Below, piece by piece: positions 1-11,845 of a DNA stretch of 64,000 nucleotides. Within the stretch, counting starts at the first letter, position 1. Each line of letters starts with the position of its first letter. The notes under the pieces are model-generated. The model worked only from the letters and a program-made list of their open reading frames with translations. It made no database searches and was not told the DNA's origin. Position numbers and translations under genes: made by a program. Source of the stretch: Muricea muricata (taxonomy: Eukaryota; Cnidaria; Anthozoa; Malacalcyonacea; Plexauridae); NCBI GenBank assembly GCA_963855995.1, contig OY979723.1, positions 2,051,001 through 2,115,000 of the forward strand, read 5' to 3'.

Positions 1-830
1 TCATCGAAGCTAATGGATTATTTAGAATAACCTTTAGTGTGGCTGACCAAAATACGTGTATTGGCCCTATAAACACGCATGATACATCCGTTTGAATTGC
101 GGCATTATGACAGATTTAAAAATAGACAAAGACTCCTTTTTAGCCCTGCAACACAACCACTTCATGCTTCCTACAAAATATGTCAATATGAGACGAGTTT
201 ACTCTTCACAGGCCCTAGTTTAAAATCTGCAAAGTTATTCAATACAAATATAACTAACTTCGGATATTAACACAAAATTGCAAATATGAACAAAGACAGT
301 TGACAGTAGCGACTTAACATTCTAAATTTCAAGGATTTTAAAACGACAATGTTACTTCAAACAGTCGTTGCTACGTAGAGGACAATGAAACACCTGCTGC
401 TCGGAGCTGTACTACTGCCTAAAAAATGTATGCAAAATTTTTGACTTCACATGATGTCTGAGACGAAGGGGAGTGAGTTCAGGTGTTGCAAAGCTCACGG
501 GAACACTTTAAACAAATTAGACTTCTCGCCCAAGCACGGGCGAAAATTAATGATCCCTAATACCGAAAGCTACAAAAAAGGACAAGAAAAACAGCAAACG
601 CCTAAAGAACGTCTTATCTGATTACACGCATATAGTTATTACTGTGAAATTTTGAATAAAGCTCCCAATCCGGTCGCCACATAATTCCTTTTTGACTATT
701 TGTAACAAATTATAAGATAAAAAAAGATGCAAATACGCAGACGAGCCAAGGACGTTTGCCGACGAGGGAAGTGTTAAAGGCAATACGTAAACGCTACAAC
801 GACAAAGAACTCGATTCCATGTCGATCATT
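1..830. other. AT-rich sequence without a supported gene
   Basis: No exon with good splice sites, no tRNA and no tandem repeat is visible on either strand. A short open frame at 79-270 has no recognisable composition. If the peptide gene proposed at 831-1106 is real, part of this stretch would be its 3' untranslated region, but I see no AATAAA on the minus strand here. Confidence 0.5.
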
Positions 831-1106
831 TCACTCAAAATCTAATTTGGTGCCTGGCTGAAATATCGACGAGCAACTTTGGTTCGAAACGGCAAAATTC
901 TGCTTCATTTTTTTTTGGGCAGTGCATCCCTCGTATTTGGCAGCTGTTTAACGTAATTCAGTACCTTTATCACCAAAGATAAATATATTTACAAAACAAA
1001 CAAAACCGCATAACAATAGCAGAAGATACCTACCTGTCTGGTGATCGATGCAGGACACAACTAGTCCAACAATAAGAGAGATTTTCGCCGAAAAAACTCT
1101 TTCCAT
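831..1106 (-). CDS. candidate small secreted peptide, two exons (tentative)
   Basis: Proposed exons on the minus strand are 1034-1106 and 831-943, together 61 codons plus stop. Exon 1 starts at an ATG and encodes a typical signal peptide: basic start (MERVFSAK) followed by a hydrophobic run (ISLIVGLVVSC). It ends at a good donor, CAG|GTAGGT, in phase 1. Exon 2 follows an acceptor reading TTAAACAG, keeps the frame and ends in TGA. The mature part would be about 38 residues with two cysteines, in the contexts EGC and QSC. No family is recognised. Only the signal-peptide exon is persuasive. The second exon could be wrong and no polyadenylation signal was found, so this may be the first exon of a longer or decayed gene. 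Confidence 0.25.
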
Positions 1107-1319
1107 TTTGCAAGCGAAAACAGTGCGAAAGGAGCTGGGAGGCGGCGCTTTTTACATGAAAATGCAAGGACTTAATGACCCTTTGCTTAAAACCGAGATA
1201 GCCTTAAATGTCAAATTAATTCCAGTCGTCGGAGTAGGAGCGCAATGTGGGAGACGTTTTGCAATATCTGGGCGAAAGTACCGAGACAATGAAATGGCAT
1301 GCAAAATAATGAAAGGAAT

Positions 1320-1830
1320 GATCGAGAAGAATGATTAATAGAAAAAAAAAACGATTTAGAGAAGAATGACTGAATGAAGAATGATTGACATACGATTGAT
1401 TGACAGAAGAACGATTGAAAGACAAATGATTGAGAAAAAAATTATTGAGAGAAGAATGATTGAGAGACAAATGATTGAGAGAAAACTGAATGATTGAAAG
1501 AAGAATTGTTGAGAGAAGAATGACTGATTGAAGAATGATTGGGAGCTCGACAAGAATGATTGAGGGAATGTTTGCGAGAACAATGATTGAGAGAAGAATG
1601 ACTGATTGAACATTGATTGAGGAAAGAATGTTTGAGAGAAGAATGATTGAAAGAAGAATGATTAAGAGAAGAATGATTAAGAGAAGAATGATTGAGAGAA
1701 GAATGATTGACAGAAGCACGATTGAGAGAAGCACGATTGAGAGAAACACGATCGAGAGCAGATTGATTGAGAGAAGAATAGTGAGAGAAGAATGAATGAT
1801 TGAAGAATGAGTGAGAAAGAAGATTGAATT
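1320..1830. repeat. 15-bp minisatellite (AGAAGAATGATTGAG type)
   Basis: About thirty imperfect copies of a 15-base unit close to AGAAGAATGATTGAG lie head to tail. Because the unit is a multiple of three, long open frames run through it on both strands (for example 1216-1749 on the minus strand, rich in Ile, Leu and Ser). Those frames are products of the repeat and not genes. Confidence 0.9.
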
Positions 1831-1856
1831 AATGACAAAAGAATGACAAAAGCAAG

Positions 1857-2645
1857 TTGCTAAGAGGTAGATATGTCAGTTCGGCAGGGAAAAAAATTTC
1901 AAATGATATTTTTTTATTAGTATATGAAATCTCGTTTTCATGTCGAATTAATATCAGTACAATCATAATGGATACATTGTATAGGAATAATATTTACATG
2001 TACAATAAAATAAGTTGTGTCTCATTTACAACAAGAGTTACACAATCACTAAAAAACTTCCACTAAGCATACACAATACAGTCCTGTTAATTTGAAAAAT
2101 TCATCCTTAAAAATTCATCAAACATCAGGAGTTTGTTGTACGAAAGCTGGGTAACACTATTCACAATTTTCAGGCTACCTAGGGTCGGTTGTACGCAAGG
2201 TGAAAAACGACATCCACCAGATAGTGACTTTTGAAAACTTTCTAAAGAAGTTCAGTAACTAGTGAAACTCGTAGCAAAGCGTTTTCGAGTTGAAGTCACT
2301 TTTTATCCCTTGCGAGTTCAGTATTCCTATTGTCATTGCGTCATCGCCTTTCTGCAACAGTCCTAACTTTATCAATTTTAAATTGAACATACTTCTTTCG
2401 ATTGCCTCGACGACACTCGTACTTCTTCGCTTTTTAAGTATGAAAAATCACTATCAAGTGGATATTTGAGGATGTGATGACCACAGAGTGTATATGACCA
2501 CTTGCATGTATCCCCAGCTAGGAAAGTCGCCCGCGTGTGGTCTGCATGTTATTGTAAAAAACATCATCAATAATCACCCACAGAAAATTGAGCACTAATC
2601 GGCCTAGGTAAACAGCATAGGGGAACTCGCTTAAGCCACACGACC
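1857..2645. other. intergenic, no gene seen
   Basis: AT-rich single-copy-looking sequence. Around 2130-2240 is a diverged copy of a dispersed motif beginning GTTGTACGAAAG, which appears again near 59090 next to a short motif reading CACTATCCACTAGATAGTGA. It is probably a decayed mobile-element end. Nothing else is recognisable. Confidence 0.4.
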
Positions 2646-2774
2646 AAATCTTCTTTGACAAATTTCATGTGTCAAATACTTTTTCACTGGGCAAATGAGG
2701 AATTTTTGATAAATCTGTCAAAAACTTACACGTTCAAAAATCACTCGACACATCAAGTTTGTCAAAGAAGATTT
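2646..2774. repeat. fold-back element with 28-bp arms
   Basis: The arms at 2646-2673 and 2747-2774 are near-perfect reverse complements; their outer part reads AAATCTTCTTTGACAAA and its complement. The 73-bp spacer has no coding capacity. This is the form of a short non-autonomous inverted-repeat transposon, but no clear target-site duplication was found, so the superfamily is unknown. Confidence 0.6.
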
Positions 2775-2983
2775 TGTTGTGTAAAAAGGGTTGGGGCGAG
2801 ATCCCAAGGCAGATGATTCGCACGCACAGGTCAGTTCATAAACTTACAGGTTCTTAAAAACTACGAGCTTTTGTAAGATGTTCAGTAATTAGCATTGATG
2901 GAATATTGTTGTTGGGTAAGTAAATGTGTTCCCATCATCATCCCTTTGACGAACTTGCCCTGTATTGTGTACGCTGAGGAAGT

Positions 2984-4000
2984 ATGCGATACACAGCCAA
3001 AAACGCGCAAGTTGCAACAAGTCTGTTGACATCTTGCAACACAGACTTGCTACCAACGAGCCGGTATCAGGATGCGTTCACATGGCTTGAGACAGCTTGT
3101 AGACGACAAGACTATTCCAAGTTGTCAACAAACTTGTTATCCACAGGCTTGCTGCAAGTTGTTTCAACAAGTTGTGCAAAGTCTACAAATGACAAGTTGC
3201 AACAAGCCTTGTTGCAACCTGGTGAAATCATAGAGAATTGAAGGTGTGGCCTGAAAATATTTCTATATTCCAAACAGCAACAACAATATCTATAGAACTA
3301 ACTACTTTTAAAACCTTTTCCTTCGATTGCCTATTATGAAACTGACAAGTGCAACAAGCCGGAAAAATTGACAATTTATACCAAGGCTGTGCACAAGACT
3401 TGTTTTTATCTAACTAACAAATATTACAAGAGTTACGTAACAGAGCCCAGCCCGATTCCAAGTTCCAAAATCCTAGTCCTACAAATAACGGGTAAATTTG
3501 CCCCAAAAATCTGACCGCCCCTTAGCTGGGATTTTCTCATTTTTTACTCAAGCAAGCAGCCGAGAAACAAGCGGACCATGTCCATCAACTACGCTAGAAA
3601 AAAATAATTTGTGCTTAAAATTTTGGACAAATATTTTTGTCGATGAAGTGCAGATACTAACAAGCTCACAGCCTGTAGCAAGTGAGTCAAAAAGTCGTAA
3701 ACAAGGTGTGACAGCACCAGTTTATTGTCAGAAGATTTGGAACAGCTTCTTGATAACTTGGAACAAACTTGATGGGAACTTCAGACTTGTTACAAGGTTG
3801 TCCTAGCAACTCTGATACAGACCGGTTGAAACAAGATTGTCACAAAGTTGACAAAGCAAGACTGTAACATTGTCATATCAGTCTTGTTGGAACAACCTTG
3901 TAACAAGACTGATAATCCAATCAAATCACCAACAGCTTGTTCCAACAACTTGGAACAAGCAAGGAGAGCAGAGTATTTGTCAACAGCTTGTGACCAAACT
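2984..4000. repeat. dispersed GTTGCAACAAG-type repeat, two blocks
   Basis: Blocks at about 3000-3235 and 3785-3990 consist of degenerate, quasi-palindromic motifs such as GTTGCAACAAG, CTTGTTGCAAC and CAACAGCTTG. The same motif family recurs at 18480-18815, 26585-27210, 37340-37605 and 48400-48560. Short open frames through it are not genes. The sequence between the blocks (3240-3780) holds nothing I recognise. Confidence 0.7.
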
Positions 4001-4184
4001 CGCTGGAATTCGTGCGCTCTCACGCGTGTAGCTCGTTTTGCCAAATAAACGATAAGTTTGACTTACTGACGCGACAAACCCAACGCCCTTCGGCATTTAA
4101 ACATGTTCGACCACGAATTTCCACTCCGGTGAATTTCCAGGTCGTGGATCTGATTCGTATAAACAGCCGTAAAGTTCCCTTCAT

Positions 4185-7100
4185 TTACGAGCGCCAATAT
4201 GGCGACTGCGATGATACGGGACGACTGTTCAGCGGTGTCTTTCGCTCGTAGTTTGGAAGATGTCCCGCCCCTCCTGGAAACTGCATGTGTACATTAGTAA
4301 ACACCGACTGATGCGGTGGGAACTGCGTTAAGCCCGATTGGTGATTCAACGCCGGGAACTCCGCTGGCATGGAATACTGCGGGCGCATCTCCTGAGGCGG
4401 GTAAGCATACGGAAAACGTGATCGTACCGACTGATCGCCTAGAAAATCTAACGGACGGCGCGGATCGTTGAAACTGTGACGAGGGATATCCTGGAAGTCT
4501 TGGAGCAGCCGCATGTCCGGCACACCAAGATCCTGGCTGATCACCGACTGCCGGGTCACCGGGCACGGAGACTCGGAAGCCCGGGGGGAAGCCAAAGAAC
4601 CCGGGGTATCTATACCCCCACGTGCGTATCTATCGTCGGGGTCAATTTCCCCGGTAGCCTGGCGGATTTCTTCGCTTGGCGGGCTAATGCCACGGGGTTG
4701 TCGGTCCATTTCCAGGCCGTGTTGGTGTAGTTCAGGCGGAGACAATTCATTGGTCAGTGGTTCGATTACAGCGGAATTTGTAGCCTCGATATTAGGGGAT
4801 GTTTCTACGATATTAGAGGTCAAATGTCCGCTATTCGGGGTCAATTGCCCGGAGTGCTGGACCAACTCTCTAGAATCTACATCTGAAGGGTCTGAGTCAA
4901 TTTCGGCGGTGGTCAAATCTTGTGGCGTCATTTCCCGAGGATTCATATCTCCGGTATCTATTTCCCGCGAAGTAAATTCTCCGGGGTTAACTTTTGTAGG
5001 GTCGCTTTCGCCGGGGTTAACGTGATCTACAGCAGGTTTCATTTGCTCGGTGGGCGACGTCAATTCGCGGGTGGTCTGATTAATACCCCCAGGCGAGTGT
5101 CGATCAAGGGGCGATCCCACGGCGTTAGGATGGGCCATATCCCCGGGGTTTGCCATAGACGGCACGAGAGCGTTTTCAGAACCGTCGGTGGCCATCAAGA
5201 GGTCTGGATCGAGTTCGTGCTTACTGCGAATGTGGATTTTGAGGCGTTTCGCTTCGCGCGTTCCGTAATCGCACAAGGTGCAGAGATGCTTGAACGCGCG
5301 CTTGTGCACGTGCCCAATGTGCTTGGTAAGATAATCCGGCCGGGAGAAATTCTTTCCACATTCCTCGCACGTGTACGGCTTGTCGAGCGTGTGAGTGAGC
5401 GCGTGCCGCTTCATCGAGTCGTTACGGTAGAACGTGCGTTCGCAACCGTGACTCTCCTTGCACATGCAAGGTATGCACGGCCGGTCTGGCGAGTGAATGA
5501 TGGTGTGCCGCTTGAGTTTATCCGGCCGAGTAAAGCCCTTGCCGCACTCCTGGCAAAAGTGCTTGCGCTGTTTTTTCGGTGTGTCTTGCGCCGGTTTCGT
5601 GTCTACTTGCGGCAAGAAGTGAAAGCCGTGTTCGTTCCTTACGTGCAGGCGCAGGTCGCAGAAACTCAGGAACTTGCCCGAGCAGTTTTCGCAGCGGAAC
5701 ACCTGATCGGCACGCCGCTCCTCGTGCGCCAGGAACTCGATGGAAGTCGCGAAACGCGTTTCGCATTTCTCGCACTGTTGCCCAGCCTCTGACTGCGATA
5801 TAACACTGGAGTCCATCGGTTCATGGTTGTGTACCTCTGTCGATTTTTCGTAACTGTTGAGACTAAATGGAATAATCATAATAATTACTATTTGAACCTA
5901 TACACACATGCACCGTAATCCTTTAGTTTTCCGGTTTTCAAAGGGCCATGTAACAATTAAAATACAATACACAATACAATCAGTTTAATAAAGTACTTAT
6001 ATCAACTTTACAGTCAATACAAACAGGGGTCACCACCAACCCATACTAACCGGCTTTGTGAGTGGTTGGTTATAATAATGAAAGACAATAAACTACTGCA
6101 ATATACTTATTAATGAAATTAATGTTTTACTGATATGTTTAAAAACTTTATGTGTAAAAAAAAGTTTTGTCATGTTCAACTTTTTTGTATCCTAATTAAC
6201 GAAACCACGATCGACGTCATATAAATACAAAACGATTGCGAGCCATACAATTAACAGTTTATTGACCTCGCTTGTTCGGTTAGCCTGTTCACAGACCTAA
6301 CTCTAAAAGAGTAAGGTCTGTTAAGACTTGAAGGATTACTTGTCCTGGCCGAGAGAAGAATGCTAACTATATTCTAGGTTAACATTGCAAATGTTTGCTT
6401 CTAGTGCAATTTATCCTAAAGATATTTAACAGGAAAAAATTCTCTCGATGTATTATGTTATAATATTGCATAAATTAATTCTTGAAAACTTGAGATTTAA
6501 TTTATGCATGGACAAGAAATCTTTCAAGCATTCACAGACCTTAATCATTCTGATTTAGGTCTGTGCACAGGCTATTGTTCGGTATGTACCGTGAAATATC
6601 GGACTTCGGTTATTTTAGTAAAAAACCTCAGTCCGATATTTCACGGTACAGACCTCACGCTCGGTCAGTAATCCTTTATTATCCTTTGCTATATTACAAA
6701 TACCACAAATTTCTCTTTACCTGTTGTTAAATTGACTTGTGGATGAATACGGCACCATCTCAGAACCTCCTTCCAACGTATCCGATTTTCCGACGACATC
6801 AACTTCGGAGGAGGCCGTATCCTGCTCGTGAGCAGGTGACGGATGGGCATTCGCATCTCCGGCAGCAACTTCGACCGTGCGAACAACCTCGGTAACATTG
6901 GTTCCACTTTTGGTCGGAGCAGAATGGTAGAGGGACAAAGTTCCGGGACTGTTTTCTACCGGTGAGGTTTTAAGCGCTAACAGATTGCTCCCTAGGGAAC
7001 CACTTCCTAAAGCGGCATTGTGACTCGGCGAAACCGGGCCTGGTTTCAAAGATATGCCATGCGTGTTCATGTGGAGCTTAAATTTGTCCAAACGCGTGAA

Positions 7101-8955
7101 CGCTTTCGAGCAATGCGTGCAGTGAAAGCGTTTTTCCACCGCGTGCACGTAACGAACGTGCGTGCGCACGTCCTCGGCGCTTTTAAACGACTTCGTGCAT
7201 CCGGGTTCTTCGCACCGGAAGTTCTTCTCGGTCACGTGGCTCAGCTCGTGTTTGCGCAATTTATACTTGTCCGGGAAGATCTTGCCGCAAACTGCGCAAA
7301 GGTTGTTGTGCTTCGCGCGCACCATGTGCTGATTAAGGTCGGCCTCGGTGTAGAAACCGCGTCGGCAGTCGACGCACTTGAACACGCGACCGTTCGTGTT
7401 CGGGAACTCCGCGTGACACGTTTTGCAGACGTAAATAGGATGCTTGCAATTGCGTTGAGCGTCTGGAGATATCAAGGCTAAGGTATTGTCGGCACAATTA
7501 CCCTGCGGAGGCGGAGGAGAGAAGGAATTGACGTTTAACTTTCCCTCGGGGCTTAGAAGACTCTGGTTTTCCAGTTCACGGATTGTTCGTTTGATGAGCT
7601 TTTTATCCTGTTTCCTTGGGAACTTCCTCTGAGAGTTGTCTGAAAATGGAACTGCTTTGTAGAAACGCGGAAACACCATGTTTACATACTCTTTTGGACC
7701 GGGAAGGGGTTTCGCTGAACTATAGTGAAACTGGAAGGCTGGAACTATAGTGAAACCTGGAGGGGTTTCGCTGAACTATAGTGAAACTGGAAGGCTGGAA
7801 CTATAGCTGAACTATAGTGGAACCTGGAGGGGTTTCGCTGAACTATAGTGAAACTGAAATGCCAGCTACATACAACAGTCCTGTTAATAACAATGAAGCC
7901 AACAGTTTTCTTACGAAACTGGCTTGAGACATCACCATCCCCCGTTCAATGTACAAGCAATGCGACAAGAAATTTATTATCATATGCATTAGGCAACTAT
8001 AATTCGAATGCAAGTTTTAATATCAAGAAAATCTCAGCCACAAAATATGACTAGTCACCTTGACCAGCATCATTCAAACTTGACCAGTGAAATAAATTTA
8101 ACCGGTCATTGACTGGCCATTATTTTGGGTTCTACACATTTGGTTGTTGACTGTACCTTCAGCATCATTGAGTGTCTCACTGCAGCTGGCTGCGGTCTCA
8201 GCTGGGCTTTCATCCGGCTCATTTTCCTTCGAAGAAAATGCAAAATTGAAGGCAACCTACAGCAATTTCAGAGCTTCTGGAAACTAGCAAACTCATTTCC
8301 TAAAATCAACCCTGCAAAGCACGCATGGGTTGTTTGAAGGCACAGTACGATCGAGAGCAGCAGTCACGAGACATGAAACAAATAGTGCAAACAACCTTTG
8401 GGGCATTTCCTTAGAGATAATGAGGCACCTTTTATATTTTCTTGCTGCAATTTTTGCTCTTAAAGTTTCCTGACGCTTTGCAATGTCCTTCCACACACTC
8501 CGTACATGCTTAGAGGTTCTTAAATGGGAAATGGCTAATAGCACTTATGCGGGTTTTCCCTAAGGCTACTGTCTCACCACCAAGCCTCGCTTAGATTAGT
8601 AGAGAACGTATTGCGTCAATGCGAGGCTTGGTGGTAAACATAATAGGCTTAGGGAAAACCTGCATCAGTGCTATTGTTAAGCAACATCTGGAGTGCAGTC
8701 CAGTTACCTCAGAGGTTGTTTGAGTACAGTGTTGTCCGACTGCACTATCTTTCAGTAAGACGCCCCCTGGAGACTTCTTCTTGCAAGACCTCTCCTTCTT
8801 GTGTTGAGAGAATGCCGAGAGTTGAGTAAAATACCGTTTACACGTACCACACACAAATATACACAAGTCATCTTCACATTCTGAAAGAAAAGATGCCGAG
8901 AAATAAGACCTCGGAAACCATGGAGCAGATCAATACTCATCTCGAACTTGTTCAT
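4185..8955 (-). CDS. C2H2 zinc-finger protein, ZNF341-like, 4 exons
   Basis: Minus-strand exons: 8937-8955, 8708-8880, 6721-7628 and 4185-5862, giving 925 aa. Phases match at every junction; donors read A|GTATTG, GAG|GTAACT and CAG|GTAAAG, and acceptors TTTCAG, CTCTCAG and TTTAG. The start ATG at 8955 has an in-frame stop upstream. Residue layout: an isolated finger near 17-39 (CGTCKRYF...H...C), five finger-like units at about 132-254, six at about 397-582, then a long tail rich in Pro, Glu, Ser and Thr. A lone N-terminal finger after an acidic EDD, then two later clusters containing RPDKLKRH-type fingers, recalls vertebrate ZNF341, a nuclear DNA-binding regulator; this match is from memory of the family. 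The large exons at 6717-7679 and 4185-5879 are each open and could be mistaken for separate genes. Existence of the gene is well supported; the ZNF341 identity is moderate. Confidence 0.75.
6282..6649. repeat. nested inverted repeats in zinc-finger intron 3
   Basis: An outer pair of 19-bp arms (6282-6300 and 6555-6573, containing CCTGT.CACAGACCTAA and its complement) brackets AT-rich sequence. Just beyond it is a perfect 20-bp hairpin (6586-6605 with 6630-6649, stem starting GTACCGTGAAATATCGG). Both lie in the intron between the two large exons of the zinc-finger gene. They look like small fold-back transposons. Confidence 0.6.
7700..7858. repeat. short tandem repeat, about 55-66 bp unit
   Basis: Roughly two and a half copies of a unit containing GGGGTTTCGCTGAACTATAG and GTGAAACTGGAAGGCTGG. 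It sits in intron 2 of the zinc-finger gene, upstream of the acceptor of exon 3. Confidence 0.75.
8537..8675. repeat. fold-back element with about 54-bp arms
   Basis: The left arm 8537-8590 and right arm 8621-8675 are imperfect reverse complements, sharing GGGTTTTCCCTAAG and CACCACCAAGCCTCGC. It lies in intron 2 of the zinc-finger gene. An adjacent open frame at 8293-8544 (minus) gives no recognisable protein. Confidence 0.7.
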
Positions 8956-11461
8956 CTTCTGCCACTGATGTTAGTTTTGATTTTACATAGTAGCTCAGTA
9001 TTATTCTTACTAAAGTGTACTTGAGTCAGTCTTTAGTTAATTCTTACTAAAGGGTGAATGCATGCCTTAATTCTCAGCTTAAACTTCAATATGTGTATCA
9101 CTTCCAGTTGATTTATGGCAAAGCAACTCTTCAGAAATTATTCGACATCAAGTGAAGAGCAAAAAATCATAATCGATTTATCAATTTGACTCAGATCAAA
9201 TTGTGGTGCAACATTTATTTGTGTTTTCATAATTTGCCAGCAATTATTCAATGTTGTGTCTGTTTGGCTGGCTTACAACAAAGTTGCATTTTGCAACAGC
9301 TTGACAAGGCTTAACAGAGTCTTGACTCTATAACAACTTTAAATTAGCTTACCAGAAAACATGGTTCAGACATGAATTCTTAAAACCAATATCTAGGATT
9401 TACCACTACCAATACCTAATAAAAATAAATTGTTATGTCCAACATGCCTGTCTAAAAATCTCAAAGGAAAAAGATAATTTCATGTCGCATGAAAATTGTT
9501 ACTCATTATGTTGACTTGAAATAAAGTGATCGGCTGATAATAGCATGAAGGCAATTGTTTCCCTAATTATCAATAAACATCAATGTAGCATTTTAGGTAT
9601 TTCCCAATTGTTGAAAAAAATTTGCATTGTAAAAATTGCAGCATGAACAACTAAGTAAAAATTCTGATCAATAGTCACAGTAAATAGGTTGACTGTTTTT
9701 CATTTATACGAGGTCTTTAGATTTCAAGTCAAAGTCAATAATTAACAATCACTAGATTGCTAGAAATTAACGATTCATAACAAAATTACAATTATATTAG
9801 TGGGAATTTTAACAACCATGTTTACTTAATAAAATTCAATTCAGGATGCTTACGAATAAGATAAACAATTCTGATTGGTCAAAATTTTGAGGAATTGATC
9901 AGAGGAACTGCTAAACTTGAGCAAATGAATTGGTCAAATATTTTCAGGATGCCTCTATTGCTATGACTGTAAGGCATCATCTCCCTTAATTACTTCAAGA
10001 CCTCAAGTGGAGGTACCACCAAGATTTGATGGAAAGTAAATGATGTACACCAGACATATCTCATGAGCAAGCGTAAATTTTAGTGAGCAATTGGCATACA
10101 GTTGGCAACAAAAAATAACATTATAATCACTTGTAACATTAATTTTGGTGTACAACAAAGAAAAGGAAATTTGGAAAATGGCGTGTATTTTTACAGCCAT
10201 GAATTGACGTTAACTTTCCGAGATGGCAACCAAGTATCTAAGTGAGATCTTCGAGGATAAGCATTGTGACCAATTTACCACTTGTACTAATTTTACTGAA
10301 CCCAGGGTGCATTGTGTACAAAAAATTGGGGGTCTTTGGCATGTATTAACAATAGTATATATAGTAAATATTGGCGTATCTCTGGTGTGTCTCCGTTTAC
10401 ATTGAATGCACCCTGGTAATAATATGGACCCTCAACAACAAAATGGGGTGTGTGAAACTAGCTACTTACTACAAGGTGCATTTCAAAATTTAAATAACAA
10501 ATTATAAAATGTGATCACCTATTCAATTTCTTACCTATAAACATTACCCTGCCCTAACGCGACTTCTACGAAATCGAATGTAACAAATTGATCGCATCTC
10601 CAATTACAATTCCAAAACACTCAAAGGGAATAAAAATTGAAAACTTTGCCTTTGAATATTACCATGTTATATGCATCAAAACCTCTATTTAAACCCAACT
10701 GATGGGACAAAGAGATAACTATGTTCTTTCAGAGTCATTGCTACGTATTTCTGCACTTATCTGGTCAGTTTTAGCGCTGATTAGAGCACCAAACTTTGCG
10801 ATGAAGTCCTAAACGGCCAGTCGTGGAAAATTTCCAATCTTAAACACATGAAGATGGTGGTCGCTTCGGCTCCAAACGTCAAAGATAAAATAAAGTGGAG
10901 CTTTCGAACGGCTTGCGCGCAAATAAAAAACACCAAATGTTTAAATAAAATACGGTTCACTTACCGATCTAGTAAATAAACAAACAAAATTCGGAGAAAT
11001 AAAAAAGGACTATTTTTAAAGTTCCAAATCTCGGTGGCATTTTGAAAAGAACAGATTCTAACATTGGTTACCAGTTATTGGCCGCGCGATTCCCCCGGGG
11101 GAGGGAGGGGGGAAGAGAAATATAAACCATTCCTAATATAATCCCTAATCCTAACCCAATCTCTACCCTTAATCCTAATCAACTGCCCTTATCCTACGCT
11201 TACGATGAAGATTACAGTGAATTTTATTTGTAAAAAAATCAATGAACTGACCCCAAAACACGGTAATAATTCCGTGTTCTCAGTACGCGAAATTAATCTT
11301 CAATCCATCAAAGTTAAAACATGACAAATAGGGTTTGGATTAGAGCTTGGATTAAGATTTATATTAGGACACAGAATTATTACCAAAAACACTGATCTAC
11401 CCAGTGATATGTTGTTAATTAGATTTGGTGAGGAATTACATGACGATTAAAGATTAGATTA
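8956..11461. other. intergenic between zinc-finger gene and RAD18
   Basis: Mostly AT-rich sequence carrying the 5' flanks of two divergent genes. Recognisable items are a small terminal-inverted-repeat element at 10302-10416 and a G/C-rich patch at 11085-11115. The patch is followed by degenerate CCTAATC and CCTAACCC motifs (11115-11190) that resemble decayed telomere-type repeats. I could not place a TATA box or a transcription start for either gene. Confidence 0.4.
10302..10416. repeat. 115-bp element with 11-bp terminal inverted repeats
   Basis: The perfect ends CCAGGGTGCAT (10302-10312) and ATGCACCCTGG (10406-10416) bound a short non-coding core. This is the size and form of a miniature inverted-repeat transposable element. 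No target duplication is clear. Confidence 0.5.
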
Positions 11462-11590
11462 ATAAAGTGACCACAAAGGTCGTAGGTTCGAATCCCACCG
11501 TGGCCAGGCATATTTTTCAAGCTTGCCCGGTGTGGATATACACTCAGAGTAGCAACACTTACATCATATTAACCTCAGTACATAACATCA
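11462..11590 (+). mobile_element. tRNA-derived SINE fragment
   Basis: GGTTCGAATCC at 11485-11495 is an exact match to the RNA polymerase III B box, followed by a CCACCGTGGCCA stretch like the 3' half of a tRNA and then an unrelated AT-rich tail. No A box or full cloverleaf can be drawn, so this is a 5'-truncated SINE and not a tRNA gene. Confidence 0.55.
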
Positions 11591-11845
11591 TTATATAGAA
11601 AAAAAAGTGACCACAAGTTTTTACTTCAGTTGCAACTACAATCACTTATCAAGGAAATCCAAATTGAAGTTCAAGGAATTCGTCTGTGCCATACCTAATT
11701 ACTTATTTACTTCCATAATATCGTATTGAAATTTACCTTGGAAACACCGAAATTCACTTGAAAACATCGAAGAGCGAAAAAAACAGTCATAAATTATACA
11801 AGAAGAGCAAACTAAACTACATACTATATAGCACAAATTTGAAGC

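Noticed and set aside
409-465. Short leader-like frame beginning MKHLLLGAVLLP near the window start
   Set aside because: The frame stops after 19 codons and no donor, promoter or continuing exon is visible.
1216-1749. Minus-strand frame of 177 codons
   Set aside because: It is a product of the 15-bp repeat; composition is a repeating Ile/Leu/Ser pattern with no start context or homologous features.
4920-5792. Plus-strand 290-codon frame opposite the zinc-finger exon
   Set aside because: It is the antisense shadow of a GC-rich coding exon whose zinc-finger pattern is on the minus strand.
7020-7481. Plus-strand 153-codon frame
   Set aside because: Antisense shadow of the zinc-finger exon at 6721-7628.
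8293-8544. 83-codon minus-strand frame between zinc-finger exons
   Set aside because: A CTCTAAG acceptor exists and another frame shows a CTICF motif, but no exon placed here keeps phase with exons 2 and 3, which already join cleanly.
11115-11190. Degenerate CCTAATC/CCTAACCC words as an internal telomere tract
   Set aside because: Too few and too irregular to call; only noted as a possible decayed repeat.
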